From Mycobacteriaceae bacterium (GTDB lineage: Bacteria > Actinomycetota > Actinomycetes > Mycobacteriales > Mycobacteriaceae), in assembly GCA_019749805.1 (NCBI GenBank), contig JAIEPH010000031.1, positions 62,001-126,000 on the forward strand: a stretch of DNA of 64,000 nt, read 5' to 3'. The notes beneath the pieces were generated by a model, which was given only the letters and a program-made list of their open reading frames with translations, did no database searches and was not told the origin of the DNA. Positions 18,344 to 28,949 of the stretch are shown here, in pieces (the first letter of the stretch is position 1; every line of letters starts with the position of its first letter). The translations under genes were made by a program, and so were the position numbers.

Positions 18344-18948
18344 AGTGCGCCCTTCGTCGACGGCACTCCCGTGACACGCGGATCGAACTCGACGGCCTGA
18401 CGCAACGCCCGCGCGACAGCCTTGTACTCCGCCTCGGTGATGTGGTGCGGGTCGCGGCCGTACAGCACCCGCACATGCAGCGCGATGCGCGCGTTCATCG
18501 CGATGGTTTCGAACACGTGGCGATTGACCACCGTGTGGTAGGGCGCCTCGGATCCGGCAATGGTGAAGTGCAGCATGTGATCCGGCTCGCCGGTGTGCAC
18601 ACAGTAGGGCCTGCCGGACACGTCTACCGCGGCGTGCGCAAGCGATTCGTCCATCGGAATCCAGGCATCGCCGAAGCGACGGATGCCCTTTTTGTCACCC
18701 AGTGCTTGCCCGAGCGCCTGGCCTAGCACGATCGCGGTGTCCTCGATGGTGTGATGGCCTTCGATCTCGACGTCGCCCTTCGAGCGCACGGTCAGGTCGA
18801 AGCTGGCGTGGCTGCCCAATGCGGTCAGCATGTGGTCGAAGAACGGCACACCGGTTTCGACGCTGACGTTGCCGGTGCCGTCGAGGTCGAGTTCGACCAC
18901 GATGTCCGATTCCTTGGTTTTGCGTTCGATCTTCGCGATACGGGACAT
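18340..18948 (-). CDS. hisB: Imidazoleglycerol-phosphate dehydratase
   Basis: Dehydrates imidazole glycerol phosphate to imidazole acetol phosphate. 202 residues. The two metal-binding repeats are visible as [10 protein letters not shown] and [11 protein letters not shown], typical of monofunctional HisB. ATG 18948 is preferred because TAGGAGC precedes it by about 9 nt. GTG 18954, which overlaps the hisC stop, is an alternative that adds two residues. Confidence 0.96.
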   Translation of the reverse strand: MSRIAKIERKTKESDIVVELDLDGTGNVSVETGVPFFDHMLTALGSHASFDLTVRSKGDVEIEGHHTIEDTAIVLGQALGQALGDKKGIRRFGDAWIPMDESLAHAAVDVSGRPYCVHTGEPDHMLHFTIAGSEAPYHTVVNRHVFETIAMNARIALHVRVLYGRDPHHITEAEYKAVARALRQAVEFDPRVTGVPSTKGAL

Positions 18949-18950
18949 GG

Positions 18951-21454
<2,504 letters not shown>

Positions 21455-21532
21455 GTAGCCATTGTCCCAGAACAGGCCAAATCGTTATCGGCTGCGCCAC
21501 GCACCGTCGCCGCTGGTGGCACGAGAGCGTGC

Positions 21533-22045
21533 TTACTTGCAGAGATCGGCGATCTCGGCACTGGACGCGTCGGCTTCCTTCAGCCTCGCTGACTGGGCCG
21601 GATCGGAGTTCGGGATGCCCGCGATCGAGTGCGCCCCGATATCCATCAGTTGGTTGGCGAAATTGCGGATGGCATCCGTCAGATCCTGCGATGTATCCGG
21701 CTGCAGACGAGCCAGCAGGTACTGACCACCCTCGACGAGCGACAGGCGCGCGTTGGCGGCGACGGCCATCGAGCCGGTGACGTCCGCGGGACCGCCCGGG
21801 GGTTGGAGGTGGGTATTCGTCTGGACGCCGGTCCGAACGAGGTTGAACGCCTCGCAGATGGTGCCCTTGGGGTTGTCGTCGGCATCGCCGGTGAAGACGG
21901 ATGCCGTTTCATCTGACTGAGCTGTCTGGGACGACTTCGATTCCTTGATCAATACCCAGGCGGCCAGGCCCACCGCGATTAGCGCGATGACCAGGGCCAG
22001 GACGGACACGATAGAGCTCTTGGCAGACGCCGCTGTCTCAGACAT
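21533..22045 (-). CDS. One-TM, two-cysteine secreted-domain protein, paralogue A (unknown function)
   Basis: 170 residues; I do not recognise a named family. An N-terminal TM helix (about 13-34, SVLALVIALIAVGLAAWVLI) is followed by a probably extracytoplasmic domain. It contains exactly two cysteines, one at the domain start (GTICEAF) and one as the penultimate residue (ADLCK), suggesting a disulfide. The core (ADVTG, AVAANARLSL, GGQYLLARL, QLMDIGA) is shared with the protein at 24185-24664. A TACTGT -10 at 22053-22058, 7 nt before the ATG, predicts a leaderless transcript. Confidence 0.85.
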   Translation of the reverse strand: MSETAASAKSSIVSVLALVIALIAVGLAAWVLIKESKSSQTAQSDETASVFTGDADDNPKGTICEAFNLVRTGVQTNTHLQPPGGPADVTGSMAVAANARLSLVEGGQYLLARLQPDTSQDLTDAIRNFANQLMDIGAHSIAGIPNSDPAQSARLKEADASSAEIADLCK

Positions 22046-22052
22046 GCGGCCG

Positions 22053-22058
22053 ACAGTA
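22053..22058 (-). promoter_or_regulatory. Predicted -10 (TACTGT) of paralogue A, leaderless
   Basis: TACTGT matches TANNNT and ends 7 nt before the ATG at 22045. It faces the equally placed element of the divergent gene at 22114. Confidence 0.45.
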
Positions 22059-22099
22059 GTGCCAGCTTCGGGATCTTCGATTCGATTCTCACAGTCACG

Positions 22100-22105
22100 T
22101 AGTGT
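22100..22105 (+). promoter_or_regulatory. Predicted -10 (TAGTGT) of the deazaflavin-type oxidoreductase, leaderless
   Basis: TAGTGT ends 8 nt before ATG 22114. This supports ATG 22114 over the in-frame GTG at 22102, which would overlap the element. Confidence 0.45.
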
Positions 22106-22113
22106 CCAGATTC

Positions 22114-22527
22114 ATGTCCGCCAAGGATCACCCCAACAATGCGCCGGGCGTCCCGATGATCTATCCGCCCACGTTCGAGCGCCTGCAGATCAAGTACATG
22201 AACCCGATGGTCAAGCGGATCGCGCGGTTCATGCCCGGCGTCGCGAAGATCCGGCATCGCGGCCGCAAGTCCGGCAAGAGCTACGAAACCGTCGTCACCC
22301 CCTTCCGCAAGGGCAACACCCTCGCGATCACGCTCGGCCATGGCAAGACCGACTGGGTCAAGAACGTGCTCGCCGCCAACGAGGCCGACGTGATCTTCGG
22401 CTCGCGCACCGTCCACATCGTCAACCCGCGCATCCTGCCCGCGGGTAGCGGAGGAGCCGAGGACCTGCCGTTCATGGCGCGCGCACAAGCGAAGAAGATG
22501 GCGATCCTCGTCGCCGATATCGCCTGA
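22114..22527 (+). CDS. DUF385/Ddn-like deazaflavin (F420)-dependent nitroreductase family protein
   Basis: 137-residue split beta-barrel protein of the mycobacterial DUF385 family, many of whose members use F420H2 to reduce quinones or nitro compounds. Segments IRHRGRKSGKSYETVVTPF and NTLAITLGHGKTDWVKNVLA are typical of the cofactor-binding face. The true substrate is unknown. ATG 22114 is chosen on the -10 spacing at 22100-22105. It is convergent with the alcohol dehydrogenase, with 1 bp between the stops. Another member of this family is at 46410-46847. Confidence 0.85.
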   Translation: MSAKDHPNNAPGVPMIYPPTFERLQIKYMNPMVKRIARFMPGVAKIRHRGRKSGKSYETVVTPFRKGNTLAITLGHGKTDWVKNVLAANEADVIFGSRTVHIVNPRILPAGSGGAEDLPFMARAQAKKMAILVADIA

Positions 22528-22528
22528 G

Positions 22529-23554
22529 CTAACGCATGAAGACCGTCTTGCCCGTCATCACGGGCCAGACGTCGGCCGCCGCATCCCACGGCGCCACGCG
22601 GTCGACCGCGGGAGTGACATCGCAGCCCGCCTGGAGTAGTTCGATCACCTCGGGAATGGCGGCGCGGGCGTTGACCCGCCCCGTGACGAACCTGACCCCG
22701 CGCGTGTACATCGAGAGCAACGGCACCTCCACCGTGCCCTGGTAATAGATGCCGGTGTCGGTACACACTCCATCGGGCCACGTCACGCGTAGCGCCGCCG
22801 CCAGCACGTCGGGGTCGGCGGAGGTGTGGACGGTGACCGGGTAGCTGCCCAGTGACTTGTCCGGTTTAGGTATGTCATGCACTGTGGCCCCCAGCTTTTC
22901 GGCTGCGGCCAGCCGGTGTGGATCGATGTCGACATAGTCGACGCGGTAGCCGAGCGCGACGCCAAGTCCCGCCGCGTACAGGCCGATGGATTGCCGTCCG
23001 GCAACGAGGACACGTCGATCCACGTCATCGAGCGCGTCGAGTTCGGTCCGGTAAGGCCCGACACCGCGCCAGGCGTCGACGATGTTGTCCGAAAGCGACG
23101 CGATGCCGATGGGATCCAGCCCGGGCGGAATGGGCACCAGCATCGCGTCGGCGTACGGCACGTGCACCAGATCGGCCAGGAATCCACCACCGTCGAGCCC
23201 GGCGAGCGGCGCCATTCCGTACATGGCCATCAGCGGCAGCGCGCCGCAGGATCCCGTCACTCCCCTTCGGCATTCGCGGCATTGCCCGCAGCTGATCTGG
23301 AACGGAATCACAACCTGATCGCCGGGCGCCACGCCCTGTACGGCATCACCCACAGCGACGACCTCGCCGATGCCCTCGTGCCCGACGGCGTGTCCGGGTG
23401 GCATCGGGAGCCTGCCCTCGGCGACGGCGACGTCGAGGTCGCAACACGCCACCACGGTCGGGCGAACTATGGCCTGCTCAGGAGATTGAATCTCGGGCTC
23501 GGCGGTCTCGCGCCAGGCATACGTGCCCATCTCCTCGAATACCAGCTGTTGCAT
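22529..23554 (-). CDS. Zinc-dependent medium-chain alcohol dehydrogenase
   Basis: MDR-superfamily dehydrogenase, 341 residues. The GroES-like domain carries the catalytic-zinc signature GHAVGHEGIGEVVAVGD and a structural-zinc loop with cysteines in CGQCRECRRGVTGSCG. The Rossmann part is unusual: the expected GxGxxG is replaced by RVLVAGRQSIGLYAAGLG, followed by the acidic VDYVDIDPHR, so NAD binding is likely but atypical. Divergent from a TetR regulator 63 bp away, which suggests regulation by that protein. Confidence 0.88.
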   Translation of the reverse strand: MQQLVFEEMGTYAWRETAEPEIQSPEQAIVRPTVVACCDLDVAVAEGRLPMPPGHAVGHEGIGEVVAVGDAVQGVAPGDQVVIPFQISCGQCRECRRGVTGSCGALPLMAMYGMAPLAGLDGGGFLADLVHVPYADAMLVPIPPGLDPIGIASLSDNIVDAWRGVGPYRTELDALDDVDRRVLVAGRQSIGLYAAGLGVALGYRVDYVDIDPHRLAAAEKLGATVHDIPKPDKSLGSYPVTVHTSADPDVLAAALRVTWPDGVCTDTGIYYQGTVEVPLLSMYTRGVRFVTGRVNARAAIPEVIELLQAGCDVTPAVDRVAPWDAAADVWPVMTGKTVFMR

Positions 23555-23587
23555 CGGCGCCCCTTCTTTAGCGACTGTTCAACTATT

Positions 23588-23605
23588 CTTGAGTGACCTT
23601 TCAAG
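23588..23605. promoter_or_regulatory. Candidate TetR operator between the alcohol dehydrogenase and tetR
   Basis: CTTGA-N8-TCAAG is a perfect inverted repeat in the 63-bp divergent interval. It lies immediately upstream of the predicted tetR -10 (TAAAGT, 23606-23611). A further TCAAG follows at 23611-23615 and TTCAA lies at 23578-23582, so several half-sites are clustered. Operator function is inferred. Confidence 0.5.
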
Positions 23606-23611
23606 TAAAGT
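23606..23611 (+). promoter_or_regulatory. Predicted -10 (TAAAGT) of the tetR gene, leaderless
   Basis: TAAAGT ends 6 nt before ATG 23618, predicting a leaderless mRNA. It abuts the inverted repeat at 23588-23605, consistent with autorepression. Confidence 0.45.
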
Positions 23612-23617
23612 CAAGGG

Positions 23618-24184
23618 ATGCCCCGCCCCGATCGGAGCCGCGCCGCCCTCGTCGACGCCGCCGCCCTGCTCTTTCGCAGGCAGGGCTATGCGGCAACCGG
23701 TGTGAATCAGATTCTGGAAACCGCTGACGTCAAGGCCGGATCGCTGTACCACCACTTTCCCGACGGCAAACAGCAGTTGGCCGCCGCCGTGGTGGACAGC
23801 GCGGGAACCGGCATCGAGACGCGACTGCGGCAGTTCCTCAGCAGCGGATTGCCCGTGTCCGACATCGTCGACGGCTGGATCGATCTGATGTCCTCGGGGC
23901 TGGCGATGGACCGGCGCGACGGCTGCCCCATCGAACCGATCGCGACCGAATCGGTGAATGCGAGCCCGCTCGTTCGTGAAGCATCGTCTCGGGCGTTTCG
24001 CGCGTGGCAGATGGCCATCGGGGACCGACTGCGCGAGGACGGGTGGGCCGAGGCCGACGCGATTGAGACGGCGCTCGCCGTCATCGCGCTGCTCGAAGGG
24101 GCGCTCATCCTGTCGCGTATCGCGGGTGACAGTGCGGCGCTCGACGCCGCGAAGGCGGGCGCACGCACGCTGCTCACCAGATAG
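23618..24184 (+). CDS. TetR/AcrR family transcriptional regulator (LmrA/YxaF-like)
   Basis: 188 residues with an N-terminal TetR helix-turn-helix (about 6-50: RAALVDAAALLFRRQGYAATGVNQIL, then KAGSLYHHFPDGKQQL). The C-terminal region, with RDGCPIEPIATE, resembles the LmrA/YxaF subgroup whose members repress divergent efflux or detoxification genes. Likely target: the divergent alcohol dehydrogenase and itself, through the repeat at 23588-23605. The inducer is unknown. It ends directly against paralogue B on the other strand. Confidence 0.9.
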   Translation: MPRPDRSRAALVDAAALLFRRQGYAATGVNQILETADVKAGSLYHHFPDGKQQLAAAVVDSAGTGIETRLRQFLSSGLPVSDIVDGWIDLMSSGLAMDRRDGCPIEPIATESVNASPLVREASSRAFRAWQMAIGDRLREDGWAEADAIETALAVIALLEGALILSRIAGDSAALDAAKAGARTLLTR

Positions 24185-24664
24185 CTATTTGCACAACTCT
24201 TCGAGGCTGGCGTTCACGTCGTCCGCGTTCTTCAGTCGCTGCGCCTGCGCGGATTCGTCGTTCGTGACGCCGGCCGTCGCGTTGGCGCCGATATCCATCA
24301 AGGTCTCGGCGAATTCGCGAACCTTGGCGGCCAGATTTTCCGGCGTCGCGGGGTCCAGCCGCGCGATGAGGTACTGGCCGCCGTCGTTCAGCGAAACCCG
24401 CGCATTGGCTGCCACCGCCTGCGCGCCGGTGACGTCACCCGCCCCGCCTGCCGGCATCAGGTTGGTGTTGAGCGAAACACCCCGTCGTACGATGTCGACG
24501 GCCGCGCAGGCCCTGGCCTCGGCATCGGCGACTTGTGCCGCGTCATAGTCCCTGTTCGCGGGGTTCGACCTGTACACCGACCAGGCGGCCAGCATGAGCG
24601 CGGCGACCGCGACAACCAGACTGATGACGGTCAGCACCACGAGGCGGCGCGAAACGGCGTTCAC
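24185..24664 (-). CDS. One-TM, two-cysteine secreted-domain protein, paralogue B (unknown function)
   Basis: 159 residues, clearly homologous to the protein at 21533-22045. It has a TM helix about 9-29 (VLTVISLVVAVAALMLAAW), then two cysteines at equivalent places (ARACAAVDIVRRG and the C-terminal EELCK). The shared core reads ADVTG-like GDVTG, AVAANARVSLNDGGQYLIARL and ETLMDIGANATAGV. The start GTG 24664 has a TACGAT -10 at 24673-24678, 8 nt upstream. It is separated from its paralogue by three unrelated genes. Function unknown; a disulfide-stabilised extracytoplasmic domain is inferred. Confidence 0.83.
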   Translation of the reverse strand: MNAVSRRLVVLTVISLVVAVAALMLAAWSVYRSNPANRDYDAAQVADAEARACAAVDIVRRGVSLNTNLMPAGGAGDVTGAQAVAANARVSLNDGGQYLIARLDPATPENLAAKVREFAETLMDIGANATAGVTNDESAQAQRLKNADDVNASLEELCK

Positions 24665-24672
24665 GATGCGCC

Positions 24673-24678
24673 ATCGTA
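24673..24678 (-). promoter_or_regulatory. Predicted -10 (TACGAT) of paralogue B, leaderless
   Basis: TACGAT ends 8 nt before GTG 24664. The only room for a promoter here is the 28-bp gap after nadC plus its 3' end. Confidence 0.4.
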
Positions 24679-24692
24679 ATGGCCTGTGCTGT

Positions 24693-25559
24693 TTAGAGAT
24701 CCAGGCCGATGTCGAGCACCGTCACCGAGTGGGTGAGCGCACCGACTGCCAGGTAATCCACACCTGTTCCGGCGTACTCCGCCGCGGTCTCGAGCGACAA
24801 CCCGCCAGAAGATTCCAGCTCGGTTGCGGGCGAGCGCGCATCACGGCGCTGAACCGCAATCTGCGTCTGCCATACCGGGAAGTTGTCGAGCAGCACGAGT
24901 GCCTGATCCCCCAGGTTCTCGGCGAACACCTCATCGAGTTGCTCCAGAGAGTCGACCTCCACCTCGCATGGCAGACCCGGTGCGGCCGCCCGTACGGCAC
25001 GCAGCGCGGCCACCACCGAGCCGGCGGCCGCGACGTGGTTGTCCTTGATCAGCGCGGCGTCGCCCAGCCCCATCCGGTGGTTCACACCGCCGCCGACCCG
25101 GACCGCGTACTTCTGCAGAGCCCGCAGTCCGGGCAACGTTTTGCGGGTGTCCCGGATCTTGGCTCCGGTACCCGCAACGGCGGTCACCCACTGTGCGGTC
25201 GTGGTGGCGATACCCGACAGGTGACACACCAGGTTCAGCGTGGTCCGTTCGGCGGTCAGCAAGCCCTGCGTCGGCGCTTCGACGGCCAGCACCACCCCGC
25301 CCGCGTCGAGCCGCTCACCGTCGTCGACACGATGTTTGACGACGTACCCGCCGGCACCGATCACCTCGTCGAGTACCAGTAGCGCGATGCCCACACCGGC
25401 GATGACGCCGGGTTGTCTGGCGACCATCGACGCGGTCGTCGTGGCACCCGCGCTGACTGTCGCCAGCGTGGTGACATCGGGGCCGTACCGCAAGTCCTCC
25501 TCGAGTCCACGGGCGATGACCCGGCGAGCCTCGGTCAGCTCATCGGCAGTCAGTTCCAT
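24693..25559 (-). CDS. nadC: Nicotinate-nucleotide pyrophosphorylase (quinolinate phosphoribosyltransferase)
   Basis: Condenses quinolinate with PRPP to give nicotinate mononucleotide. 288 residues from ATG 25559, whose first base is shared with the nadB stop (TGATG). N-terminal alpha/beta sandwich (EDLRYGPDVTT), then the barrel with TTLNLVCHLSGIATTTA, RDTRKTLPGLRALQKYAVRVGGG and NHRMGLGDAALIKDNH, which carry the substrate-binding Arg, His and Lys. A longer frame reaching 26132 is antisense-like read-through inside nadB. Last gene of the nadABC operon. Confidence 0.97.
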   Translation of the reverse strand: MELTADELTEARRVIARGLEEDLRYGPDVTTLATVSAGATTTASMVARQPGVIAGVGIALLVLDEVIGAGGYVVKHRVDDGERLDAGGVVLAVEAPTQGLLTAERTTLNLVCHLSGIATTTAQWVTAVAGTGAKIRDTRKTLPGLRALQKYAVRVGGGVNHRMGLGDAALIKDNHVAAAGSVVAALRAVRAAAPGLPCEVEVDSLEQLDEVFAENLGDQALVLLDNFPVWQTQIAVQRRDARSPATELESSGGLSLETAAEYAGTGVDYLAVGALTHSVTVLDIGLDL

Positions 25560-27127
25560 CACGCGCACACCACCGCGGGCACCAGACTGCGGGCCATCGT
25601 CGGGTCGGCATCCGGATAGTCGGCGCGGTGGTGACAACCCCGCGATTCGGTGCGATCCAATGCGGCCGTCATCACCGCACCCGCCGCGCATGTCAGCGCT
25701 ACATCTTCGAAATCCCTGCGCGAGTTGAGCCTCCGTGGAGTCGCGGTCTCCAAGACATGCCCCAGCGAGCGCAGGCCGACATCGTCTCTGACCACCGCCG
25801 CGCACCGCGTCATCGCCCGCTGCAGATCGGCCCTCGGGAGTGCGCGTCGAGTCGTGGACTCCGGCGCTGCCGCGGTGGCGGTTCCGGCATCCGAAGCGTG
25901 TGCCGCTGCGGCAATTCCGGCCCGGCCGCCGACGACGAGGCCTTCGAGCAGGCTGTTGGAGGCCAGCCGGTTCGCGCCGTGCATCCCGGTGCGGGCCACC
26001 TCCCCTGCCGCGAAAAGACCGGCCAATTCGGTGCGCCCATGGACATCGGTCACCACTCCGCCGCAGCTGTAGTGCGCACCCGGGACGACGGGGATGGCTT
26101 GACGCGTCGGATCGATACCCGCGTCCCGGCACGCCGCCGTGACGGTGGGAAAGCGCTTCTTGAAACTCTTGATGCCGCGCGCGTCGAGGTAGACACAGGG
26201 GTCGCCGGTCTCGGTCATCCGGGCGTTGATCGCAGCGGCGACGATGTCGCGCGGCGCGAGGTCGCCCATCGGGTGCACTCCCTCGGTCACCGAGCGACCT
26301 TGTGAGTCAACAAGGACCGCACCTTCGCCACGAACCGCCTCGGTGATCAGCGGCCGTCTCCCGCCCGCATGCCCGTCGAACAGCATGGTCGGGTGGAACT
26401 GGATGAACTCGAGGTCGGACACCGGCAGCCCGGCCCACATGGCCAGCGCGACGCCGTCACCGGTCGAACCGTCGGGATTCGTGGTCGCCGAGTAGAGGTG
26501 CCCCAATCCGCCGGTCGCCAAAATCACCGATCGGGTGTGAATGATTCCTGGACCATCGTCGTTGAGCGTCAGGACACCGGTGACCGCACCGTCGTCGTGC
26601 AGGATCTCCAGCGCGACGTGGCTGCGACGGATGTCCAACCGAGCCGCGGCGACGTCGAGGGCACGCTGCACTTCCGCGCCGGTTGCGTCGCCTCCGGCGT
26701 GGATGATCCGCCTGGCCGAATGACCACCCTCGCGGGTCAGGGACCACTGTCCGGGTGCCGCTTCGTCGAACCGCGCACCGTCTTCGACGAGATCACGCAC
26801 CGCGCGGTAGCCATCGGCGACGATGGAACGCACCGCTTCCGGGTCACACAATCCGGCCCCCGCTGCCAACGTGTCGGCTACATGCGCCTCGACCGAATCG
26901 CCTTCTTCCCGAAGGACTTCCGGCAACACGACCGCGATGCCGCCCTGCGCGTAGAACGTGGCGGTGTCGCCGGCCTTGCTGAGCACCATCACCTTCTGGC
27001 CCCGACGGTGTGCGGCGAGCGCGGCGCACAGACCCGCCACACCGGTGCCGATGACGACGACGTCGGCACGCTGCTGCCAGTAGCCGGCTAGCCGGCCTGA
27101 GCCGCCGCAAGCGGCCTGGCGCTTCAC
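25559..27127 (-). CDS. nadB: L-aspartate oxidase
   Basis: FAD enzyme oxidising aspartate to iminoaspartate for NAD synthesis. 522 residues from GTG 27127, which overlaps the nadA stop by 4 nt. The FAD Rossmann motif is [17 protein letters not shown] (about 23-40), the flavin contact [12 protein letters not shown] follows, and the catalytic region includes [24 protein letters not shown] and [37 protein letters not shown] is the C-terminal FAD signature. A frame reaching 27574 inside nadA is not genuine. It channels its unstable product to NadA. Confidence 0.96.
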   Translation of the reverse strand: MKRQAACGGSGRLAGYWQQRADVVVIGTGVAGLCAALAAHRRGQKVMVLSKAGDTATFYAQGGIAVVLPEVLREEGDSVEAHVADTLAAGAGLCDPEAVRSIVADGYRAVRDLVEDGARFDEAAPGQWSLTREGGHSARRIIHAGGDATGAEVQRALDVAAARLDIRRSHVALEILHDDGAVTGVLTLNDDGPGIIHTRSVILATGGLGHLYSATTNPDGSTGDGVALAMWAGLPVSDLEFIQFHPTMLFDGHAGGRRPLITEAVRGEGAVLVDSQGRSVTEGVHPMGDLAPRDIVAAAINARMTETGDPCVYLDARGIKSFKKRFPTVTAACRDAGIDPTRQAIPVVPGAHYSCGGVVTDVHGRTELAGLFAAGEVARTGMHGANRLASNSLLEGLVVGGRAGIAAAAHASDAGTATAAAPESTTRRALPRADLQRAMTRCAAVVRDDVGLRSLGHVLETATPRRLNSRRDFEDVALTCAAGAVMTAALDRTESRGCHHRADYPDADPTMARSLVPAVVCA

Positions 27128-28167
27128 TCGCCGCCGCCGGGTTGTCCGATCTCGATCATCCGCAGCACGCTGGCACGGGCCAGCCGGGCGGTATCGGGAT
27201 CGACGTCGACTTCGTCCTTGCCTTCCACGAGGCAGCGCAACAGCGCAGCCGGGGTGATCATCTTCATGAACTTGCACGACGCCCGGTCGTTGACCGCTTG
27301 GAAGTCGACTTCCGGTGCGGCGCGGCGCAATTGGTGCAGCATCCCGACCTCGGTCGCGACCAGCACCTGGCGGGCCCGGGTGTCGCGGGCGGCGTCCAGC
27401 ATGCCGCCCGTGGACAAGATCTTGACCCTGTCCTCGGGGAACGCGCCTTCCCCCGCCAGGTACAGAGCCGAAGTGGCGCAACCACATTCGGGATGTACGT
27501 AGAGTTCGGCGTCCGGATGGGCGCGGGCCTGGTCGGCAAGTTCGTCGCCGTTGATCCCTGCGTGCACGTGGCATTCACCAGCCCACACATGCAGGTTCTC
27601 GCGGCCGGTGACGCGGCGTACGTGAGCGCCGAGGAACTGGTCCGGGCAGAACAGCACCTCGCGGTCGGCCGGGATCGAGGCAACGACCTCGACCGCGTTC
27701 GACGACGTGCAGCAGATGTCGGTCTCGGCTTTCACCGCGGCGGTGGTGTTGACGTACGACACGACCACCGCACCCGGGTGTTCGGCTTTCCAGGCGCGCA
27801 GTTCGTCGGCGGTGATCGAGTCGGCCAGGGAGCATCCCGCCCGTTGATCGGGTATCAGCACGCTCTTGCCCGGAGACAGGATCTTCGCGGTCTCAGCCAT
27901 GAAGTGCACGCCGCAGAACACGATGGTGTCCTCGGGGACTTCCGCGGCGATGCGCGACAACGCCAGGGAGTCGCCGACGTGGTCTGCGACGTCCTGGATC
28001 GCCGGCAGCTGATAGTTGTGCGCCAGCAGCGTCGCACCGCGCAGATCGGCCAGGCGGCGCACCTCGGCGGCCCATTCCTGATCGCCGTCGACGCCGGAAT
28101 ATCCGTTGGGACCAGCAACGATGTGGTCCGCCAGATCGTTAGCGGGCATGCGATCCAGAACCGTCAT
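27124..28167 (-). CDS. nadA: Quinolinate synthase A
   Basis: [4Fe-4S] enzyme condensing iminoaspartate with dihydroxyacetone phosphate to quinolinate. 347 residues. Cluster and active-site motifs: [50 protein letters not shown] and [17 protein letters not shown] 28167 has a strong AAGGAGG about 5 nt upstream. First gene of nadABC, facing the NrtR-type gene across the palindrome 28192-28214. Confidence 0.97.
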   Translation of the reverse strand: MTVLDRMPANDLADHIVAGPNGYSGVDGDQEWAAEVRRLADLRGATLLAHNYQLPAIQDVADHVGDSLALSRIAAEVPEDTIVFCGVHFMAETAKILSPGKSVLIPDQRAGCSLADSITADELRAWKAEHPGAVVVSYVNTTAAVKAETDICCTSSNAVEVVASIPADREVLFCPDQFLGAHVRRVTGRENLHVWAGECHVHAGINGDELADQARAHPDAELYVHPECGCATSALYLAGEGAFPEDRVKILSTGGMLDAARDTRARQVLVATEVGMLHQLRRAAPEVDFQAVNDRASCKFMKMITPAALLRCLVEGKDEVDVDPDTARLARASVLRMIEIGQPGGGE

Positions 28168-28191
28168 AGCCGCCTCCTTAGGCTTCTCGAG

Positions 28192-28214
28192 GTTTTCGAC
28201 TTACAATCGAAAAC
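28192..28214. promoter_or_regulatory. NrtR operator: perfect 8-bp inverted repeat between nadA and nrtR
   Basis: GTTTTCGA-N7-TCGAAAAC. The right arm directly abuts the nrtR ATG (28215) and the palindrome contains its predicted -10 (TACAAT, 28202-28207). It lies 24 bp upstream of the nadA ATG. One site can therefore control both directions. Mycobacterial NrtR is known to repress nadABC through such a palindrome; the assignment here is by position and symmetry. Confidence 0.82.
28202..28207 (+). promoter_or_regulatory. Predicted -10 (TACAAT) of nrtR, leaderless, inside the operator
   Basis: TACAAT, a good TANNNT match, ends 7 nt before ATG 28215. It sits inside the spacer and right arm of the NrtR palindrome, so repressor binding would block it. 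Confidence 0.55.
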
Positions 28215-28907
28215 ATGCCCCATAGTAACACCGCGCATGAGGTGCTGGCCGCCGTGTTCCAGGTTCGAGCTGTCGACTCCCCGAAACCCGCACTTCACGT
28301 GCTGTTGTGGCAGCGTGCACTGGAGCCGGAGGCCGGAAAATGGGCTCTGCCGGGCGGCAGCTTGGGTAACGACGAGGATCTGACCAGCTCCGTTCGGCGC
28401 CAGCTCGCCGAAAAGGTCGACCTGCGTGAGGTTGCCCACCTCGAACAGCTCGCGGTTTTCTCCGATCCGTGCCGCGTCCCGGGCACCCGCACCATCGCGT
28501 CGACATTCCTCGGGTTGGTGCCCTCCCCCGCTACCCCGGAATTGCCGCCGGACACCCGATGGCATCCGGTCGACGATCTGCCGCAGATGGCGTTCGACCA
28601 CGGCCCGATGGTCGAGCACGCGGTTGCGCGCCTCGTCGCCAAGCTGTCGTATACGAACATCGGGTTCGCCTTGGCGCCAACTGAATTCGCCGTGTCGACA
28701 CTGCGCGACATCTACAGCGCTGCGCTGGGACACTCAGTCGACGCGACCAATTTGCAACGCGTGCTGGAACGACGCAACGTCATCACCCGCACCGGTACGA
28801 CCGCTCGATCGGGCCGCAGCGGTGGTCGTCCCGCGGCGCTGTACCGGTTCACCGACTCCCGCTACCGAGTGACCGACGAATTCGCCGCGTTACGCCTGCC
28901 CGGGTGA
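28215..28907 (+). CDS. nrtR: NrtR-type Nudix-related transcriptional repressor of NAD synthesis
   Basis: 230 residues: an N-terminal Nudix-like domain (about 10-145) fused to a C-terminal winged helix (about 155-225, ending GRPAALYRFTDSRYRV). The Nudix box starts GGSLGNDED but continues RRQLAEKVDL where REUXEEXGU is expected, so catalytic glutamates are replaced. This is typical of NrtR regulators, which bind ADP-ribose or NAD metabolites as effectors instead of hydrolysing them. Divergent from nadABC across a perfect palindrome. It matches the position of Rv1593c. The mRNA is predicted leaderless. Confidence 0.9.
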   Translation: MPHSNTAHEVLAAVFQVRAVDSPKPALHVLLWQRALEPEAGKWALPGGSLGNDEDLTSSVRRQLAEKVDLREVAHLEQLAVFSDPCRVPGTRTIASTFLGLVPSPATPELPPDTRWHPVDDLPQMAFDHGPMVEHAVARLVAKLSYTNIGFALAPTEFAVSTLRDIYSAALGHSVDATNLQRVLERRNVITRTGTTARSGRSGGRPAALYRFTDSRYRVTDEFAALRLPG

Positions 28908-28949
28908 GTCGGCTGGCTTCTTAGGGCTCTCTTAAGCAAGAATGGCCGG

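Noticed and set aside
25560..26132. N-terminal extension of nadC
   Set aside because: It overlaps nadB fully; NadC homology begins at ATG 25559.
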